Part shown: in pieces, positions 45,485 to 53,750 of the stretch
Position numbering within the stretch: position 1 is the stretch's first letter
How the letters are laid out: every line of letters begins with the position of its first letter
DNA from: Clostridium algoriphilum
GTDB taxonomy: Bacteria > Bacillota > Clostridia > Clostridiales > Clostridiaceae
Assembly (NCBI RefSeq): GCF_020443705.1
Contig: NZ_JAIZZK010000015.1
Span: 36,332-100,331, forward strand
DNA: 64,000 bases
Direction: 5' to 3'
Program-made: the position numbers and the translations under genes
The notes under the pieces: model-generated
Told to the model about the DNA's origin: nothing
Databases searched by the model: none
Seen by the model: the letters and a program-made list of their open reading frames with translations, nothing else

Positions 45485-46396
45485 ATGAGAATAACAAATA
45501 AAATGCTTTCAAATAATTTTTTAAATGATATGAGAACAAACCTAAGTAATTTAAACACTATCCAAGGTCAAATCACTTCTGGTAAACAAGTAAGAAAACC
45601 TTCGGATGACCCTGCGAAAGCTTCTAAAATAATGCAAATAAATTCTGATATAGGTGCAAATAAACAATATAACACTAATATCAAGAACACAACTAATTGG
45701 CTTGATGTAACAGATACATCATTAGGGCAGGTAGGAGATGCGGTTTCTAAAATTCAAGATCTTCTACAAAGTGCTGGAAATGGTGGGTATACTAGTGATG
45801 AATTGACATCTATTAAAGATGTAATAAATCAAAAGGTTGGTGAACTTTCTCAAATACTTAACACAAGTTTTGATGGTAAATATATATTTGGAGGAACAAG
45901 TGGAACAAGTAAACCTGCGGATACAAAGATTGTAGGTAAAAATACTGAATTGACTATGGCGTCGAGTCAAGGATCTAACAAGTTATTAGTAGAAGTATCC
46001 CAAGGTGTAACTATGGATTATAACATTACAGCATCGCAAGTTATAAATTATGGAACGGGTGATAATAATCTTATGAAACTACTTTCCAATATTACTAGTC
46101 ATCTTGATTCTGGTGATACAACTGCTTTGACAACTACGGATTTAACAGGTATTAAAGATGCTATGACTAATGTATTAAGTTTACGTTCAGAGGTTGGAGC
46201 TAAGCAAAATAGAATGGAAAGCGCTCAAGCAAGAAATGAAGATCAAAATTATAATATGACAGAAATACTGTCCACAACACAGGACATAGATATTACAGAA
46301 AAAGCAATGGAGTATGCTACTATGCAAACTGTATATACTGCATCGCTACAAACTAGTGCTAAAGTACTTCAGCCTACGTTACTTGATTATTTATAA
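45485..46396 (+). CDS. flgL: Hook-filament junction protein FlgL (HAP3)
   Basis: 303 aa, flagellin-like. The N-terminal RITNKMLSNNFLNDMRTNLSNLNTIQGQITSGKQVRKPSDDPAKASKIM and the C-terminal coiled helix (MTEILSTTQDIDITEKAMEYATMQTVYTASLQTSAKVLQPTLLDYL) are diagnostic. It forms the second junction ring, below the filament. AAGGGGTGAGA precedes ATG 45485. Confidence 0.95.
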   Translation: MRITNKMLSNNFLNDMRTNLSNLNTIQGQITSGKQVRKPSDDPAKASKIMQINSDIGANKQYNTNIKNTTNWLDVTDTSLGQVGDAVSKIQDLLQSAGNGGYTSDELTSIKDVINQKVGELSQILNTSFDGKYIFGGTSGTSKPADTKIVGKNTELTMASSQGSNKLLVEVSQGVTMDYNITASQVINYGTGDNNLMKLLSNITSHLDSGDTTALTTTDLTGIKDAMTNVLSLRSEVGAKQNRMESAQARNEDQNYNMTEILSTTQDIDITEKAMEYATMQTVYTASLQTSAKVLQPTLLDYL

Positions 46397-46465
46397 TAGA
46401 AATTAGAGTTAAAAGTCAAATGATTATAAAGAAAATGATTATTACTAAAGGAGTTGATTTGTAAT

Positions 46466-46939
46466 ATGGAGCTAGTCACTAAGTACCATGGAGTTAGAGA
46501 ATATAGTGATGATGATGTTATAGTGTTTAAAAAAGGCCTACCGGGATTTACGGAATTAAAAAAATTTATAATCTTCCCACTAGAAAGTAATGAAGTTTTT
46601 AGTATATTATACTCAATCGAAAATATTGAAGTTGGTTTAGTTATGGTATCTCCATATACCGTAAATCGAGATTATGAATTTAAAATACCGGACGCTTTTG
46701 TGTTAGAACTTGAGATAGATAAGCCGGAAGAAGTGTTAGTATTAACCACAGTAACTTTAAGTTCAAGTATTGAGAATATGACTACTAATTTAAAAGCTCC
46801 AATCATTATTAATATAAAAGAAAAATTGGGTCAACAATTAATATTAGATAATGATAAATACAAAATAAAAGAACCTCTATTTAACGACATTTCAGAAGGA
46901 AAGTCCTCCACCAATATAAGTAGTGGGCACATATTATAA
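46466..46939 (+). CDS. fliW: Flagellar assembly factor FliW
   Basis: 157 aa from ATG 46466 (AAAGGAG upstream; a TTG at 46454 overlaps it). Family marks are VIVFKKGLPGFTELKKFIIFPLE, PYTVNRDYEFKIPD, LVLTTVTLSSSIENMTTNLKAPIIIN. FliW binds either free flagellin or CsrA: when flagellin is low FliW releases flagellin and blocks CsrA, so flagellin translation rises. csrA is the next gene and the flagellin leader 4 kb on carries CsrA-type sites, so the full loop is encoded here. Confidence 0.95.
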   Translation: MELVTKYHGVREYSDDDVIVFKKGLPGFTELKKFIIFPLESNEVFSILYSIENIEVGLVMVSPYTVNRDYEFKIPDAFVLELEIDKPEEVLVLTTVTLSSSIENMTTNLKAPIIINIKEKLGQQLILDNDKYKIKEPLFNDISEGKSSTNISSGHIL

Positions 46940-47073
46940 TAAGGAGAAAACTTTAGTGGGTGTGTAAACCTCCTTCTGAAGTCGTTAATATTGCAGCTTC
47001 GAAGAAGATGATTAAGGATAGTAACAATTAATAAGTGTTATTTATTCCAGAAAGAAGCAAGGGGGAGGTCTAA

Positions 47074-47289
47074 ATGTTAGTAATAGGTAGAAAAAAAGGT
47101 GAATCCCTATTAATAGGTGATGATGTAGAAATAACTATAATTAAGGTTGAAAATGGATCTGTAAAAATTGCTATAAATGCACCAAGGGAAATCAGTATTT
47201 TAAGGAAAGAACTCTACAAGGAAGTCACAGATGAAAACCAAAGAGCTATGGTTTTTGATGCATCGGCTTTAGAAAAATTAAAGAAATAA
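47074..47289 (+). CDS. csrA: Translational regulator CsrA
   Basis: 71 aa. [28 protein letters not shown] and [22 protein letters not shown] are the CsrA fold with the RNA-contact residues of strand 1 and the R-E segment of strand 5. It has the longer C-terminal tail seen in Gram-positive CsrA that FliW binds. It represses flagellin mRNA translation by binding GGA sites. GGGGGAGG precedes ATG 47074; a 134-bp gap with GGA-containing sequence lies between it and fliW. Confidence 0.96.
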   Translation: MLVIGRKKGESLLIGDDVEITIIKVENGSVKIAINAPREISILRKELYKEVTDENQRAMVFDASALEKLKK

Positions 47290-47303
47290 ATTGGAGGGAA
47301 ATC

Positions 47304-47651
47304 ATGGAGATTGGTGGTAATTATAATAATAAAACCACAGATTTAGTTAAATCTTATAAAGTTTCTGAAAATGACAAGGTTTCAAAGCCTACTGAAAGCA
47401 ATAATCCAGTAGACGAAAAAGAAAATAGTGAGATAGAAATTAAAAATGCAGTAAGTAAAATAAATAAAATCTTAGAGGGGGAAGGTACCCACCTTCTATA
47501 TGAAAAACATGATGTTCTTAACCAAATGATTATAAGGGTCGTTGATAACAATACAAATGAGGTAATAGAAGAAATTCCCTCAAAAAAAATATTAGATATG
47601 GTAGCTAAAATGTGCAAAATGGCTGGTATTTTAGTGAATAAAAAGGCTTAA
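47304..47651 (+). CDS. flaG: FlaG family protein
   Basis: 115 aa. The N-terminal half is loose and polar; the C-terminal half EIKNAVSKINKILEGEGTHLLYEKHDVLNQMIIRVVDNNTNEVIEEIPSKKILDMVAKM matches FlaG, a late flagellar protein thought to limit or shape filament length. It follows csrA by 14 bp. A weak hairpin (about 47644-47677) follows, before the unknown gene. Confidence 0.9.
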   Translation: MEIGGNYNNKTTDLVKSYKVSENDKVSKPTESNNPVDEKENSEIEIKNAVSKINKILEGEGTHLLYEKHDVLNQMIIRVVDNNTNEVIEEIPSKKILDMVAKMCKMAGILVNKKA

Positions 47652-47722
47652 CCTTTTGAAAAAAGGATTAACCTTTATTATTAAAAGCCGTAACCCACTA
47701 GGATAAAGAGGGGAGGATAATT

Positions 47723-48013
47723 ATGGAATTTAAATTAAACAAAATTGATGTTGAAATACGACAGAGAGTTAAGGATACAACAAAATCGGGTGTAGTTCAT
47801 AGAAAAGATTCAATAACAGTAAACAAAGACAGAGATGCTAAAGATAATTCGAAGACTTACGAAGAATTTAAGGGAAGGATTAAAAAATATAAGAAAAAGC
47901 ATAAAATAACTGTGGGAGCATTTAAAAATGTTCAATATGAGGTAGAGGTTTTTAAAGAGACTTTAGAAAAAGAGCAAAAAAAAATTGGCGATTTTATAGA
48001 TATTAAAAAGTAG
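47723..48013 (+). CDS. Unknown small Lys/Glu-rich protein between flaG and fliS
   Basis: 96 aa, very charged (about a third Lys/Arg), no membrane segment and no Cys, with a helical C-terminus YEVEVFKETLEKEQKKIGDFIDI. I do not recognise the family. GGGGAGG before ATG 47723 is strong and the fliS start is 12 bp after the stop, so it is a real member of the late flagellar operon. A role as an assembly accessory or chaperone is only guessed from position. Confidence 0.75.
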   Translation: MEFKLNKIDVEIRQRVKDTTKSGVVHRKDSITVNKDRDAKDNSKTYEEFKGRIKKYKKKHKITVGAFKNVQYEVEVFKETLEKEQKKIGDFIDIKK

Positions 48014-48025
48014 AGGTGGGGAAAT

Positions 48026-48421
48026 ATGGCAATGAACGCTTATGGAAATGCATTTAACACTTATAAAAGTAATAGCGTAAATTTCGCATCGAAGGATCAA
48101 TTACTTTTGATGTTAGTAGAAGGAGCTGCAAAATTTTCAAAAATAGGTAGACAGGCCATAATAGACAAAGATGTTAAAAAGGCTCATGAAAACATTGTAA
48201 AGGCTCAAAATATATTTTATGAGTTAATGGCAACTTTGGATGTGGCAAAGGGCGGCGAATGGGCACAAAGTTTAATGAAGGTTTATGAGTTTATAACACG
48301 CAGGCTTACAGATGCTAACATTAAGAAGAGCGAAGAAATTATGAAAGAGGTAATCCCGCTGATTGAAGAGGTTAGAGACACTTGGAACGAAGCTTATAAG
48401 AAATCCAAAGGTGGAAAATAA
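48026..48421 (+). CDS. fliS: Flagellin chaperone FliS
   Basis: 131 aa helical protein: NAYGNAFNTYKSNSVNFASKDQLLLMLVEGAAKFSKIGRQAIIDKDVKKAHENIVKAQNIFYELMATLD and RRLTDANIKKSEEIMKEVIPLIEEVRDTWNEA. FliS binds the C-terminal helix of flagellin and stops it polymerising before export. It lies upstream of fliD, the usual order. GAGGTGGGG precedes ATG 48026. Confidence 0.94.
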   Translation: MAMNAYGNAFNTYKSNSVNFASKDQLLLMLVEGAAKFSKIGRQAIIDKDVKKAHENIVKAQNIFYELMATLDVAKGGEWAQSLMKVYEFITRRLTDANIKKSEEIMKEVIPLIEEVRDTWNEAYKKSKGGK

Positions 48422-48439
48422 ACTAGGTGGTGATTATAA

Positions 48440-50449
48440 ATGACAAGTATTTATCCGAGTAGTACTAGCACAAGTAGCGCTGCTTCAAGTGCTAAGTTAT
48501 TAAGAATATCGGGTATGGCATCTGGTATTGATACAGATGCAGTAGTTAAGTCTATGGTTTCAAACTATCAAGCGAAGATAGATAAAGCAAATGGAGCCAA
48601 GCAGACATTACAATGGCAGCAGGAAGGGTATAGAGAGATTATTAAAGGCATAAAAGGACTACAGGATTATTTTGATCCACTTTCAACTAAATATATGTTA
48701 TCTGGTAAATCTTTTAACATTAATACGGCTGCAAGTGATAATTCTTCTATAGTTTCAGCAACATCAGGATCAACAGCTAAGTCTGGAACTTATAAGGTGA
48801 ATGTAAGTAAGCTGGCAGAGCAGGCGAAGATTGAAGGAGATTCTAACAATTCACTTGTAACGGTAACGGATTTATCAAAGTGGAAGATTGGTGAAAAATT
48901 AGATTTTGGAGTAATAAATGGAAGTATAATTTTAAGTGAAACTTCTAGTTCAATGTCTGATTTAGTAGTTGACATAAATAAACAAATTGCTAATTCTAGC
49001 AGCTTAAATGGTAAAATTTCAGCCTCTTATATAAATGATGGAACTACTACTAATTATATTAAGTTTACAAAAGCCACGTCTACAGCAGATGACATTGTAT
49101 TGAGTTCTACAGGTGCAACTACTATTTCTGATATCACGAGCTTTGCTAGTGATTTAACCATTAATAGTGGAATATCTTCAAGTTCCTTATTAAATAGTTT
49201 AGGATTTGCGAATGGACCTATTGATTTTAAACTGATTAATGGTACTACTTCTTCGGATGTTAAATTGACAGTTGATGCTTCATCCACAGTTCAGGATTTA
49301 ATGGATCAAGTTAATAGTGTAACTGGTGGTGAAATAGCAATGAATGTAGATGATACTACAGGTAAAATCTCATTTCAATCAAAAAAATACGGATCTATTT
49401 CAAGTATTAAGATAACCGATGTAAGTGCAAGTAATAACGTAATAAGTAAATTTAATATATTAACGACTACTAATACAGGTAAAGATGCAATAGTAGCTAT
49501 TACTGCTCCAGGACAATCTCTAGCTACAACCACAACTCAAAGCTCAAATAAATTTACAACTAATGGAGTTGATTATAATCTTGTTAGCACAGGTATTGCT
49601 AATTTAACTGTTAGTAGTAATTCGGATACGGTTGTTACTAATATGAAAAAATTCGTCGAGGATTATAATACCATAATATCAACAATTAATACAAAATTAA
49701 CAGAAAAAAAAGATAAGGATTATGCTCCATTAACTGATGAACAAAGAACCAGTATGAGTGAGACTCAAATTACTACATGGGAAACTAAAGCAAAGGTCGG
49801 AATTCTTAGAAAAGATGATTATTTAAGTAGTTTATTGACGCAACTAAGAGGAACACTTTATTCACCTGTATATAGTAGTTATGATAGTACAAGTACTGGC
49901 ACTGGAAAAGTATCCTTAAGTTTTGGTAGTTTCGGTACTGGATCTATAGGTATAGAAACATCAGAAGATGTTACAGATGGTGGTAAGCTTGTGATTAAAG
50001 ATGAAGTGAAATTAAAGAATGCAATTGAAAATAACATGGATGACTTTAAAAAGTTATTTATTGGAACTTCTAGTAGTGATTTAGACACAAATAAAGCTTA
50101 TATAGGCTCAAAACAATATAACGAAGATGGAATATTTAAAAGAATGGACAACATAATGAGAGATTATGTTGCATCACCTGGACTAGGTAAAGATGGTACT
50201 TATACCTTAAGTGGATATATGAATATATTCATAAATAAACAATATGATTTCAGTAGTTCTGGTTCAGCAGGTAAAAATACACTACCTGACCAAGTATATA
50301 GTAAAACTCTAAGTGTTACTAAATTTCAGACTCAACTTGCAAATGCGCAAACTAGGTATTATGCTAAATTCACTGCACTAGAAAAGGCTATGAGTACTTT
50401 GAATTCACAACAGAGTGCACTCACATCTATGTTAGGAACAAGCTCATAG
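48440..50449 (+). CDS. fliD: Filament cap protein FliD (HAP2)
   Basis: 669 aa. The N-terminal RISGMASGIDTDAVVKSMVSNYQAKIDKANGAKQTLQWQQEGYREI is the FliD_N signature, and the C-terminal coiled coil SVTKFQTQLANAQTRYYAKFTALEKAMSTLNSQQSALTSMLG is FliD_C. The Ser/Thr/Asn-rich middle is variable. It caps the growing filament and folds exported flagellin into place. Longer than many FliD (about 500 aa), which reflects the extra variable segment. AGGTGGTGAT precedes ATG 48440. Confidence 0.95.
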   Translation: MTSIYPSSTSTSSAASSAKLLRISGMASGIDTDAVVKSMVSNYQAKIDKANGAKQTLQWQQEGYREIIKGIKGLQDYFDPLSTKYMLSGKSFNINTAASDNSSIVSATSGSTAKSGTYKVNVSKLAEQAKIEGDSNNSLVTVTDLSKWKIGEKLDFGVINGSIILSETSSSMSDLVVDINKQIANSSSLNGKISASYINDGTTTNYIKFTKATSTADDIVLSSTGATTISDITSFASDLTINSGISSSSLLNSLGFANGPIDFKLINGTTSSDVKLTVDASSTVQDLMDQVNSVTGGEIAMNVDDTTGKISFQSKKYGSISSIKITDVSASNNVISKFNILTTTNTGKDAIVAITAPGQSLATTTTQSSNKFTTNGVDYNLVSTGIANLTVSSNSDTVVTNMKKFVEDYNTIISTINTKLTEKKDKDYAPLTDEQRTSMSETQITTWETKAKVGILRKDDYLSSLLTQLRGTLYSPVYSSYDSTSTGTGKVSLSFGSFGTGSIGIETSEDVTDGGKLVIKDEVKLKNAIENNMDDFKKLFIGTSSSDLDTNKAYIGSKQYNEDGIFKRMDNIMRDYVASPGLGKDGTYTLSGYMNIFINKQYDFSSSGSAGKNTLPDQVYSKTLSVTKFQTQLANAQTRYYAKFTALEKAMSTLNSQQSALTSMLGTSS

Positions 50450-50512
50450 AAGTAATTAATAATTTATAATAATTATTGTCAATTTTTAAATTAAAATAGA
50501 GTGGGTGATAAA

Positions 50513-50848
50513 TTGAATTTAGAAGAAGATTTCATTAAATACAAAGATATCACTTTGATTATTATTGAAATAGTTAAAGCAGAGGAATACGAAAAGCTAG
50601 ATGATATTTTTCAACAAAGGCAATTAATTTTAGATGATATGAATAAAATTAATTCTTCTAAAGAAGAATTTAAAAAAATTTATTTACAATATGAAATAGA
50701 AAATTTTGAAAAAAAATTAGCTGCTCAAATGAGAGGTAAAAAAGAAAATCTATTAAAAAAAATGAAAGAAAACGAAAAAAGACAAGTAGGAATGGCGGGT
50801 TATAATAATATATCTGCTAAAGCGATATTTTTAAGCAAAGAAATTTAA
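50513..50848 (+). CDS. FliT-like small helical flagellar protein
   Basis: About 111 aa, helical and charged (NLEEDFIKYKDITLIIIEIVKAEEYEKLDDIFQQRQLILDDMN...). Its place directly after fliD, size and helical repeats fit a FliT-type export chaperone for FliD, but sequence similarity is weak as usual for that family. GTGGGTGAT upstream best serves TTG 50513; a GTG at 50501 lies within that site. Last gene of the flgM operon; no clear hairpin follows. Confidence 0.65.
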   Translation: MNLEEDFIKYKDITLIIIEIVKAEEYEKLDDIFQQRQLILDDMNKINSSKEEFKKIYLQYEIENFEKKLAAQMRGKKENLLKKMKENEKRQVGMAGYNNISAKAIFLSKEI

Positions 50849-50888
50849 TAAAGAAACCATTCATCTAAAATATATTTCAAAAAAGGTA

Positions 50889-50915
50889 TAAAGTTATTAT
50901 TTATTGTAGCGATAT
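50889..50915 (+). promoter_or_regulatory. Sigma-D (sigma-28)-type promoter of the major flagellin gene
   Basis: TAAA, a 15-nt spacer, then AGCGATAT (consensus GCCGATAT/A). It lies about 270 bp before the flagellin start, giving a long untranslated leader. Confidence 0.75.
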
Positions 50916-51185
50916 ATATATTAGAAACAAAAATAAAAACGAATAAACTTTGAAATTAAATAATTGAGGTTAGAAGGTTGCCCAACTGTCGCAAGTCAAC
51001 TTGGTGTTGAAAAGGCAATGAAAGCCTTGATATCACAGGATGATGAAATTCTGCAAAGAAGCAACAATGACAAGCTGAAAAGTAACAGTTCAACAATTTA
51101 GTTAGTATGGCTCGCAACGAGCTTAACTATAAATATCAAATAGAGGACAAGGATGTCCTACTAAAAATTCAAGGAGGAATATATA
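50916..51185 (+). promoter_or_regulatory. Long structured 5' leader of the major flagellin mRNA
   Basis: About 260 nt with several small hairpins: CAAGT/ACTTG near 50990, AAGGC/GCCTT at 51012-51028, a TAGTTA...GCTCG / CGAGC...TAACTA stem at about 51098-51132, and the perfect AGGACA/TGTCCT stem at 51144-51159. GGA motifs lie at 51035-51040 (ACAGGA), in the last loop, and in the ribosome site (AAGGAGGAA, 51171-51179). No open frame or ribosome site other than that of the flagellin is seen. Confidence 0.7.
51144..51159 (+). promoter_or_regulatory. Predicted CsrA-binding hairpin in the flagellin leader
   Basis: Perfect 6-bp stem AGGACA / TGTCCT presenting AGGA in a four-base loop, reading ACAAGGATGT across it. 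That matches the known high-affinity CsrA consensus RUACARGGAUGU with GGA in a hairpin loop. The second site expected by CsrA pairing is the ribosome site 20 nt downstream. Function is inferred from family knowledge (CsrA-hag in Bacillus). Confidence 0.8.
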
Positions 51186-52934
51186 ATGATAATTAATCAC
51201 AATTTAGGTGCAATGAACGCTAACAGAAACATGGGTATTAATGCAGCCAATGCTAACAAATCAATGGAAAAACTTTCTTCAGGTTTAAGAATTAACAAGG
51301 CAGGAGACGATGCGGCAGGTCTTGCTATATCAGAAAAAATGAGAGGGCAAATCAGAGGTTTAGACCAAGCTGGGGCTAATGCTCAAGATGGTATTTCAAT
51401 GGTTCAAACAGCAGAGGGTGCTTTAAGCGAAACTCATAGCATACTTCAAAGAATGAGAGAGCTTGCAGTTCAGTCAGGTAGTGATACTAACGTTGGTGTT
51501 GACCGTACCGAAATCCAAAAGGAAATGAACCAGTTATCATCAGAAATAAACAGAATTGGTAATACTACAGAGTTCAATACTCAAAAAGTATTGGCAGGGG
51601 ATGGTAAAGTTAATTTAGCTGAGACTGCAAAGACTACAAATGCTAGCTTAACTGGTGGAGCTGTAAATACTACGCAAGCAACTCAGACAGCAACACTTAC
51701 TGCTGCTGCAATAAATGGAAGTACACAAGAATTCACGTTAAATGGTCAAAAGATAACTCTTACTTTTGCAACTAACCCAGGTGTACTTGCTGACGAAAAT
51801 ACATTAGATGGTAAATCTTCTAATGTTACAGGCACTAGTGCTACAATATATCTAAATAATGCTTCAGCAACTGCTCCTGTTGGGGATTCAGCTACTACAG
51901 CAGCAGCAGCAATAACAGCCGCTTTAAAAGAAGTAATAGCTAAAAATGATTCATTAAAAGGAAACTTCACCTCTAGTTCACTTGCAGGTGCAATAACAGT
52001 AGCTGCCACTGCTACTGGATTGGCTAAAGGAGCTGATGGTAACATTGCTGTATCAGCTGGTACTATTGCTGGTGGAGCAACTGGAGCCGCTTCAGTAGGA
52101 GTAACTACAGCAGTAAAAGCAGCGGTAGCTGACGTAGTTGATTTCAGCGGAGTTACAACTTCAGCAACAGCATTGGCTTTTGCTGGTAAAGGATTTACAG
52201 TTGGAGACAAACAGATAGAATTCTACAATGCTGATAAAGGAGCATACACAGGAACTGCAATAGGTGTTAATATCAGTGGAGTTACAAGTGGCCAAGGCAT
52301 GATAGATGCTGTAGTTGCTCAAGCAGGCCCTGAGGTAAGTGATGTAGTATTCTCAGAAGGAACAGCAGATAAGCTTACAGCAACAGCAACTGTTGGTGGC
52401 ACAGCAGGAAACAGTATTCGTGTAACTGATGGTGGAGTTCAAAAGAGTTTTGAAGCAACATTACAAGTAGGAGCAAATCAAGGACAACAATTCAAGATTG
52501 ATGTTAATGATATGAGAGCAGCAGCAATAACTGTTACTTCTACAGCTGGTGGAACAGATGCAGCTACTGGAGCAAAATATACTGCTTCAAATTCTGTAAC
52601 AAATGGTACAGATTCAACAACAAGAGAAGCTGCTCTTGATGTATCAACTGCTACAAATGCAACAAATGCAGTAAAAACTTTAAATAATGCAATTGAAAAA
52701 GTTTCATCAGAAAGAAGTAAACTAGGTGCATTCCAAAACAGATTAGAGCACACAATAGCTAATTTAGGAACTTCGAGCGAAAACTTAACTTCAGCTGAGG
52801 CAAGAATTAGAGACGTAGACATGGCTAGAGAAATGTCTACATTCTCAAAAAACAACATTCTTAATCAAGCTGCTCAAGCTATGCTTGCTCAAGCTAACCA
52901 ACAACCACAACAAGTTCTTGCATTATTACGATAA
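51186..52934 (+). CDS. fliC: Major flagellin
   Basis: 582 aa. The conserved D0/D1 ends are clear: IINHNLGAMNANRNMGINAANANKSMEKLSSGLRINKAGDDAAGLAISEKMRGQIRG at the start and NRLEHTIANLGTSSENLTSAEARIRDVDMAREM...NQAAQAMLAQANQQPQQVLALLR at the end. Residues about 150-490 are an Ala/Thr/Gly/Ser-rich variable D2/D3 region, making it about twice the length of the second flagellin at 54372. Exported with FliS help and polymerised into the filament. Controlled by its own sigma-D-type promoter and a CsrA-type leader. AAGGAGGAA precedes ATG 51186. Confidence 0.96.
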   Translation: MIINHNLGAMNANRNMGINAANANKSMEKLSSGLRINKAGDDAAGLAISEKMRGQIRGLDQAGANAQDGISMVQTAEGALSETHSILQRMRELAVQSGSDTNVGVDRTEIQKEMNQLSSEINRIGNTTEFNTQKVLAGDGKVNLAETAKTTNASLTGGAVNTTQATQTATLTAAAINGSTQEFTLNGQKITLTFATNPGVLADENTLDGKSSNVTGTSATIYLNNASATAPVGDSATTAAAAITAALKEVIAKNDSLKGNFTSSSLAGAITVAATATGLAKGADGNIAVSAGTIAGGATGAASVGVTTAVKAAVADVVDFSGVTTSATALAFAGKGFTVGDKQIEFYNADKGAYTGTAIGVNISGVTSGQGMIDAVVAQAGPEVSDVVFSEGTADKLTATATVGGTAGNSIRVTDGGVQKSFEATLQVGANQGQQFKIDVNDMRAAAITVTSTAGGTDAATGAKYTASNSVTNGTDSTTREAALDVSTATNATNAVKTLNNAIEKVSSERSKLGAFQNRLEHTIANLGTSSENLTSAEARIRDVDMAREMSTFSKNNILNQAAQAMLAQANQQPQQVLALLR

Positions 52935-52961
52935 TTGAAGAACTTATAAATTAAAATTAAG

Positions 52962-52992
52962 GAGTCAGGGTGAAAACTCTGGCTCTTTTCTC
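52962..52992 (+). terminator. Terminator of the major flagellin gene
   Basis: GAGTCAG (52962-52968) pairs with CTGGCTC (52979-52985, one G-T pair) around a 10-nt loop, followed by TTTTCTCT. It separates fliC from the unknown gene at 53025, though read-through may occur since no other promoter is clear there. Confidence 0.75.
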
Positions 52993-53024
52993 TAATCTGA
53001 TATATTATCGGGAGGGATATTTTC

Positions 53025-53375
53025 ATGGAAGAAAGCGATACGAAAAATCTAGTGGAATTAATGAAGTATAAAGATTTAATTGATACTGTGATAGAGGGGT
53101 TTAATTATGTAAATAGTAAACTTAAAGTTGGGGAATTTAACAAAAGCATTGAAATCTTCGCTGAAATGATTACAGGGATTAATGCTGTAGTAAGTGGGCT
53201 TGGGAATAAAATGAATGCAAACTCACAGGGAATGAAAGAGCATAAAGATAAAATAAATGAGTATTTAGAATTGCTTGTTTCAGCTTACGAACAAAGAGAT
53301 ACTAACAAAATAATGTTTGTTATAGATACAATGGTAATACCATGTATGAAAGAAATACAAAATTATTGTTATTAA
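53025..53375 (+). CDS. Unknown helical protein between the two flagellin genes
   Basis: 116 aa, entirely helical in appearance (LVELMKYKDLIDTVIEGFNYVNSKLKVGEFNKSIEIFAEMITGINAVVSGL, then YLELLVSAYEQRDTNKIMFVIDTMVIPCMKEIQNY). I do not recognise a named family. Size, helical repeats and place suggest a flagellar export or assembly chaperone like FliS/FliT, but this is inference. GGGAGGGAT precedes ATG 53025. A YjfB gene starts 15 bp after the stop. Confidence 0.75.
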   Translation: MEESDTKNLVELMKYKDLIDTVIEGFNYVNSKLKVGEFNKSIEIFAEMITGINAVVSGLGNKMNANSQGMKEHKDKINEYLELLVSAYEQRDTNKIMFVIDTMVIPCMKEIQNYCY

Positions 53376-53390
53376 ATTGGAGGTGATTAT

Positions 53391-53570
53391 ATGGATATAG
53401 CAGCACTATCAATGGTAATGAGTCAATCAAGAGTACAACAAGATGCTGGTATAGCAGTAATGAAGATGGCTATGGATATAGGGAAACAAAATGCTACTCA
53501 GATGACAGATATGATGAAGAATATCTCAGTAGACCCTAATGTAGGTCAGAACTTGGATACTTGGGCATAG
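53391..53570 (+). CDS. YjfB-family putative motility protein (copy 1, short)
   Basis: 59 aa, MDIAALSMVMSQSRVQQDAGIAVMKMAMDIGKQNATQMTDMM followed by SVDPNVGQNLDTWA, matching the YjfB family, a short protein controlled with motility genes in Bacillus and of unknown function. TTGGAGGTGATT precedes ATG 53391. Too short for many gene finders. The bases after its stop (53571-53732) still resemble the tail of copy 2, so this copy was probably longer once. Whether the short form is still functional is open, since ordinary YjfB proteins are about this size. Confidence 0.8.
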   Translation: MDIAALSMVMSQSRVQQDAGIAVMKMAMDIGKQNATQMTDMMKNISVDPNVGQNLDTWA

Positions 53571-53732
53571 AAATGAATGAAAAGGAGAACTAAAGAAAGA
53601 GTTGCAGTGGGTACCGTATATACAGAAGATGCTGGGCATTATTTAGAAGGAAACCTACTGCAAATAAAACAGATATCATAACAAGCTAAACAGGCTCATC
53701 CAACTAGAGTAACTTCGACCTGTGAAAAATAG
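53571..53732 (+). pseudogene. Decayed tail of YjfB copy 1
   Basis: This gap aligns by eye to the C-terminal extension of copy 2: GAACTAAAGAAAGAGTTGCA here against GAACTACATAAACAGTTGCA at 53950, ACAGAAGATGCT in both, and CTACTGCAAATAAAACAGATA against CTACTACAAATGAGAGAGATA, with AACAAGCTAAACAGGC later. The frame is broken by stops and small deletions. It is a remnant, not a gene. Confidence 0.7.
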
Positions 53733-53750
53733 TAGATAGGAGGTAATCAT

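Noticed and set aside
46940..47073. AAGGAG ... CCTCCTT pairing between fliW and csrA as a riboregulator
   Set aside because: The arms are short and far apart, and the SD-like part does not serve a supported gene; too weak to call.
51746..52210. 154-codon minus-strand frame inside the major flagellin gene
   Set aside because: It is made of Ala/Val/Pro-rich codons that mirror the Ala/Thr-rich flagellin repeats, has no ribosome site, and is fully antisense to a certain gene.
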